Below, piece after piece: positions 59,871 through 64,000 of a stretch of 64,000 nucleotides of DNA. This DNA comes from Antedon mediterranea. Its lineage: Eukaryota; Echinodermata; Crinoidea; Comatulida; Antedonidae. The stretch is taken from positions 8,432,001 to 8,496,000 of the forward strand of contig NC_092672.1 in the NCBI RefSeq assembly GCF_964355755.1, read 5' to 3'. The first letter of the stretch is position 1, and each line of letters opens with the position of its first letter. The notes beneath the pieces are model-generated. The model saw nothing but the letters and a program-made list of their open reading frames with translations. It did no database searches and had not been told where the DNA came from. Position numbers and translations under genes: made by a program.

Positions 59871-61554
59871 CTCTCATTTTATTATGCTTTTCTTTATTTC
59901 ACTCTTCCTTCTTTTTCTCTTCCCATTCTTTTACTTTCATTATTTTACTGTCCATTCTTTTACTTTTTATTGTTTACTTTCCATTCATTTTACTCATTAT
60001 TATTTTACTTCTCTTTATTTCACTCTTCTCTTTTTCTCTTCCCATTCTTTTACTTTTATTATTTTTCTTTCTATTCTTTTTCTTTCTATCTATTTATTTT
60101 TCTTCTTCTATTCTTTTTCTCTTCGGTATTTAATCTGTTACATGCATTCCCTTCTCTTCCACTACTTGTTTTTAAATATTTTTTTTCACAATGCGTCATT
60201 TTGTCTTAATTTTATTTTCGTTTACTCTTGCTAACTTCCTTTTTCTTCTTGTGTTTCATATTGCAATTTATCTGTGTATAGGAATTTAAGTAAAGTTGTT
60301 TTCAATAGAAATGTATAGTTTTAAGTGGAATTCTTTAAAATCTGTAAGTGTTACATTTAGTCACGTTCCATTTTCTTTGTTAGAAAAATTCATCAAACAA
60401 AAGAAACCATGATTTCTTGGTTTAGATTATAAGCCACGTGTTATAATGGAAGGTTGGAGTGTCACGTTAGATTTCTGGACAGCAGGGAACTATGTTGGGT
60501 GCAGAATAAGTGTAACATTCATTTCAATTTAGTAGTAATAACGTCTCTTTAAATCCCTCCGTTGCGTGTTTTTTAGTGTTTTTTAAACGAAAAGTATAGT
60601 TATTTTTGGCAGAATAGGATTCTGGTTTGAGACAAGCTTCTGTTGTAACGATGGTGGGAGAATGGTGTTTAGTTTGATGCTTACTACTTCAATACTACTT
60701 CAACAGATGGAGAATGGTGTCATGTGAGGACGAAAGGAGGATGTATGCGACAACGCACGTGATGACCAGCCACTTAAATTAACAGTTTGATGATCCATCG
60801 CTTATTTGAGAGATGTAGGCCTATGCCTATCGATTTGCTTCTGAATTAAAGTTATTATGCTAGCCTTCAATTTTCATAAAGCGTAAGTAATGTTTATGTT
60901 GTGTTGCTCATAAATCCAGAGTAATTTTACACACGACAACAATTTGTAAAATTGACTACAGTTTTGGCCTGTTGCCAAACCTAATACATCTTAATCAGTC
61001 TCCAGCGCTGTTTCCTTTCATTATTTTCAGATAAAATTGGTTTCACTAATTGGTACTCCTCTGTTAAACAAAAGCCGATGCAATTTACAAAGATAAGTTG
61101 TGTTTCGCCTCAGTAGGATATTAATGTAGATACATAGGCCTACAGCATGTTAATTTAAAGCTGCAGTTTCACTCCTGACTATAAAACATCACCAAATAAA
61201 AATCATTTTTTCAGGTTGGAGAAGTGACAGTGCCACTTTAAGTCATCAATTAATGTTGAATACGTCACGTTGATCTTGTGGAAATTGCTTGAATATTTCT
61301 GACATCTTTTTGGAGGTGTGTGGTAGGTGTGACGTGGGTTCGTCTTGGTCACATGATTAAACTGCATAACTTATTAATGAGCAGACGACAACTTGTGACA
61401 CACTTTCATTTAGAATTTAATTCGATAAAAAATTGTGGGATAGATTAAGGGATAGAAATGTTTGCGTATATCAGGGTCAAACATCTATTTCCATTAGATG
61501 AATAGTAAATTTACTTTCATAAGTGATAGGATATTTATTAAGTTTGTATAATAA

Positions 61555-61640
61555 CTAAACTCTGTTTACACTATCAAACTAGTTTGACAAAAAAAATATG
61601 TTGGCCCAAATATAGTAGTGATGTGATATATCATAATGTA
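61555..61640. mobile_element. Left part of MITE family A interrupted by a SINE
   Basis: AACTCTGTTTACACTATCAA at the left continues through AAATATAGTAGTGATGTGAT and stops where the SINE poly-A (seen as T-run) begins. No right terminus is found beyond the SINE. Confidence 0.65.
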
Positions 61641-61867
61641 TTTTTTTTTTTTAAACCATATTTAATGAGGGTGATCCATCCAGCATTTAGGGACCCTCAG
61701 AGGTTCACAAGACAAACATATACAAAAGATGCTTGACATTAAAACAAAGTCTTATTACAAGTCTTTAGGAGTGGAGTTAGAAAATATCCTGACATGTGAC
61801 GGGACTTGAACCCAGGACCCTTGAAGTGGTAGCCAAGCATCATAACCACCAATCCACAATTCCGCTA
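61637..61867 (-). mobile_element. tRNA-derived SINE with poly-A tail
   Basis: Read on the minus strand: an A-box-like TGGATTGGTGG near the start, a B box in GGGTTCAAGTCCCG about 45 nt later, a body of about 150 nt (including CTTGTGAACCTCTGAGGGTC), and a terminal A-run of about 12. This is the layout of a tRNA-derived SINE. The target duplication could not be defined. Confidence 0.75.
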
Positions 61868-63195
61868 CAATATAATATTATAATGACAAGTTATAGGCCT
61901 CCAAAGTAAATATTAGAAGAAGAAAAAAATATTGTTGCATAAAAGATTCAAAGTTGGACAAAGGGCTATTTTGGTTTTTTTTACACGAGTGGGCGATGAT
62001 GGTCGTTGCATCTGGAAAGGTCAAAGTCCAAGTTTGGCGCTAATTTTTAGAATGGTACGATCTGCTGCCACATGAGTAGGCTACACCGGTTGATATTTTA
62101 AGGATATTAGCACTTCGGGCGATGTCTGTAGGTTATATATTTTTTTAAAGATCATACGATCGACGACAATTGTTCTATATATCAAGAAATACCGATCATT
62201 CTTGTTCCTCGTGATCAGTGATAAGTGCAGTCAATGAATTTACCGCCGGAGTATATGCCAACTAGCGACATGAGGTAGACGCGACCTCAGGCAAATTACT
62301 ACATTTATTTTGGTCGTTTCCATTTTTAAACGTCTGATATATTAATTGCATGATTTAGAAAACCAAATGATCAATTATTTCAATTGGAATATTCCACTCT
62401 ACTTTTAGAAAAGAAAGTTATAAGCACGAAAAAGAAGGGTTTCCCCGGATATCGTTAATTATCGTCACTTTCTAAAAATCGCTAGGCTAAAATTTAGTTT
62501 AAATCAAATTTAAGATAAGATAGTAGGCCTATACTAACAAAAGGAGAATAGGCCTACGGTTACTAAATACAAAATATAAAATATTAATGCTGCGTTTACG
62601 CGTGATTATAGAATGACGTATTCGTAACGGATACGGAACTTAGCAACTATACATTGTTCATTGCTGGTGGTAGGCAATTTGTTGTAAATTAAGTACAAAT
62701 GAATTTAACTTAATGTTGTAAATTGTTGTACAGTTATACTAAATCACGAAACGGTATAATACAGTTAACAATGTGACTGTGACAATCTAGGCCTATTTAC
62801 CCCGAGTGACCTTATAGTACAAGCCGTAACTAACTCAATTCGATAAAATTGATCAACAATGCTCACCTATACAAAGCTGGGTCATATCGATGTGAGTTGC
62901 TATTAATAATGTTTTGAATTCCTAAAATCAATACATTATTATTCTGCTCACATCACTGAGATGCATCTGGCTACCGTAGCAGCCGATCCACATCGATTTT
63001 AATAAAAGGAAGCTGAAGGCTTAAGGAAATGTGGGTCTATGGCAGTACATTAAAACAACATTAGATATAAGACAATGTCAAATTAGATTTTAGAAATTAA
63101 CATAACAGGTGTTTATTATATAGAAAGACAACAAGTGTCCTCGTAATACCGGTGTCCATGAATAAGAGTTGGCCATAATCTTAATTGACCTTTGT

Positions 63196-63353
63196 TGTGT
63201 CCCCTGAATAATTGTGATGTCCCTGAATAAGTTTGTTCCCTTACTAAGTGTGTCCGCTGAATAAGGTGTCCACTGAATAAGTGTGTCCCTGAATTAGTGT
63301 GTCTGCTGAATAAGTGTGTCCGCTGAATAAGAGTGTCTGCTGAACAGGTGTCC
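63196..63353. repeat. Degenerate 16-18-bp minisatellite
   Basis: About nine units of the type GTGTCCGCTGAATAA with CCCTG, CACTG and TGCTG variants. Confidence 0.85.
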
Positions 63354-64000
63354 CAAAGTATTGGTGACTGAGCCGATACTATTTGTATACTAAATTCAAT
63401 TGTACAATTTATTCTGATAAATTAAGCACAAAGCAGCCGAGGCGGGAAAGTCATCGGCGGACCGGCAATAAAGTAAGAAGTAAGTAATTTGTTAATTACT
63501 CGCTTGTGATTGGTTAAATGTTGGGAACTAGTTTAACCACCCAATTCGATATAATACTTATTTGCGAGTCTTTTGGTCGACTTCCCTCAACGGAAGTAGA
63601 GGGAGCTAGACGCATATATTTTCTCGAAAGTGTTATGCTGTAAAGATGAATGTTGATTCCATGGAAATAATAAATAGTCCGATTCCAAAAACCAGCATTC
63701 AACAACCGTACTACTATTTCTTTTTTTTACCCTCATACTGTTAACATATATATTTTTTATTATTTATTCTGAAATGTAGGTCTGATTGATTGATTGATAA
63801 AATGGGGGAACGACCTCCATCAACAAATCAATGGCTTTAGCCACACCATTGGTGCATACCGACTTCCATCTTTCATACATCCATAAAAAAATTAGAAGAA
63901 TTATGTCAAACTGAAAAGAAGCCGGTTTAAATTTTGAACTGAAAGTGCGACGGCAACAGTTTGTTGACGACGCCCTCTTTATAAACCAGGAAGTTCAATA

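Larger units (their letters stand above)
59871..64000. other. Intergenic region, no gene recognised
   Basis: Pyrimidine-rich decay of the satellite to about 60130, then AT-rich sequence. It contains a MITE fragment, a SINE and a degenerate minisatellite, listed separately. A short ORF starting at 63645 (MNVDSMEIINSPIPKTSIQQ) lies near the right edge but has no supporting evidence as a first exon. Confidence 0.5.

Noticed and set aside
56517..60234. Long ORFs of 400-830 codons on the plus strand and Lys/Met/Asp repeats on the minus strand
   Set aside because: They run through the 30-bp satellite. The unit length is divisible by three and the unit has no stop in any plus frame, so open frames arise automatically.
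63645..63706. Short plus-strand ORF beginning MNVDSMEIINS near the right edge
   Set aside because: No promoter, donor or domain evidence; too short to call.

Overview
The window is eukaryotic nuclear DNA: AT-rich, intron-rich, with GT-AG splice sites, long introns, many short inverted-repeat transposons (MITEs), minisatellites and a tRNA-derived SINE. The very frequent TAGGCCTA-type hexamer context, the repeat style and the protein family members suggest a marine deuterostome, most likely an echinoderm. That assignment is an inference from general features, not a database match.

Four protein-coding genes can be assembled exon by exon. (1) 6798-11966, plus strand: a seven-exon MRM1-like mitochondrial 16S rRNA 2'-O-ribose methyltransferase (SPOUT/TrmH family), enlarged to about 681 residues by two in-frame coding minisatellites. 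(2) 16752-34899, minus strand: DNTTIP1 (TdIF1), the dimerising and nucleosome-binding subunit of the MiDAC histone deacetylase complex. It meets MRM1 tail to tail. Its first intron is about 11 kb unless a phase-compatible 28-nt microexon (26750-26777) is real. (3) 35996-38799, plus strand: a five-exon gene for a 181-residue secreted, helical, cysteine-bearing protein whose introns are all phase 0. That architecture resembles class I four-helix cytokines and is the best candidate for a new system. It lies about 1.1 kb from the DNTTIP1 start, in divergent orientation. (4) 42232-48595, plus strand: a two-exon secreted group III phospholipase A2 with an N-terminal propeptide ending in a dibasic site. 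A possible terminal exon of an upstream gene is at 1941-2000.

The remainder is non-coding and repeat-rich. One MITE family (TIR AAGCTCTGTCTACACTATCA) occurs about 14 times. One copy has expanded internally into a 21-bp minisatellite, one pair forms a 1-kb nested palindrome that fills a DNTTIP1 intron up to its splice donor, and one copy is interrupted by a SINE. Other prominent structures are an apparently perfect 398-bp inverted repeat with a 4-nt loop (30946-31745), a 3.3-kb satellite of a 30-bp unit (56519-59870) with higher-order duplication, further TA-flanked MITEs, a recurring short CATGGAGG hairpin, and several minisatellites. Beyond 48.6 kb no gene was recognised.

The genes have no obvious shared pathway. 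MRM1 acts in mitochondrial ribosome maturation, DNTTIP1 in chromatin, and the last two are secreted proteins possibly linked to immunity or extracellular lipid metabolism. All coordinates and splice joins were read by eye from the sequence.
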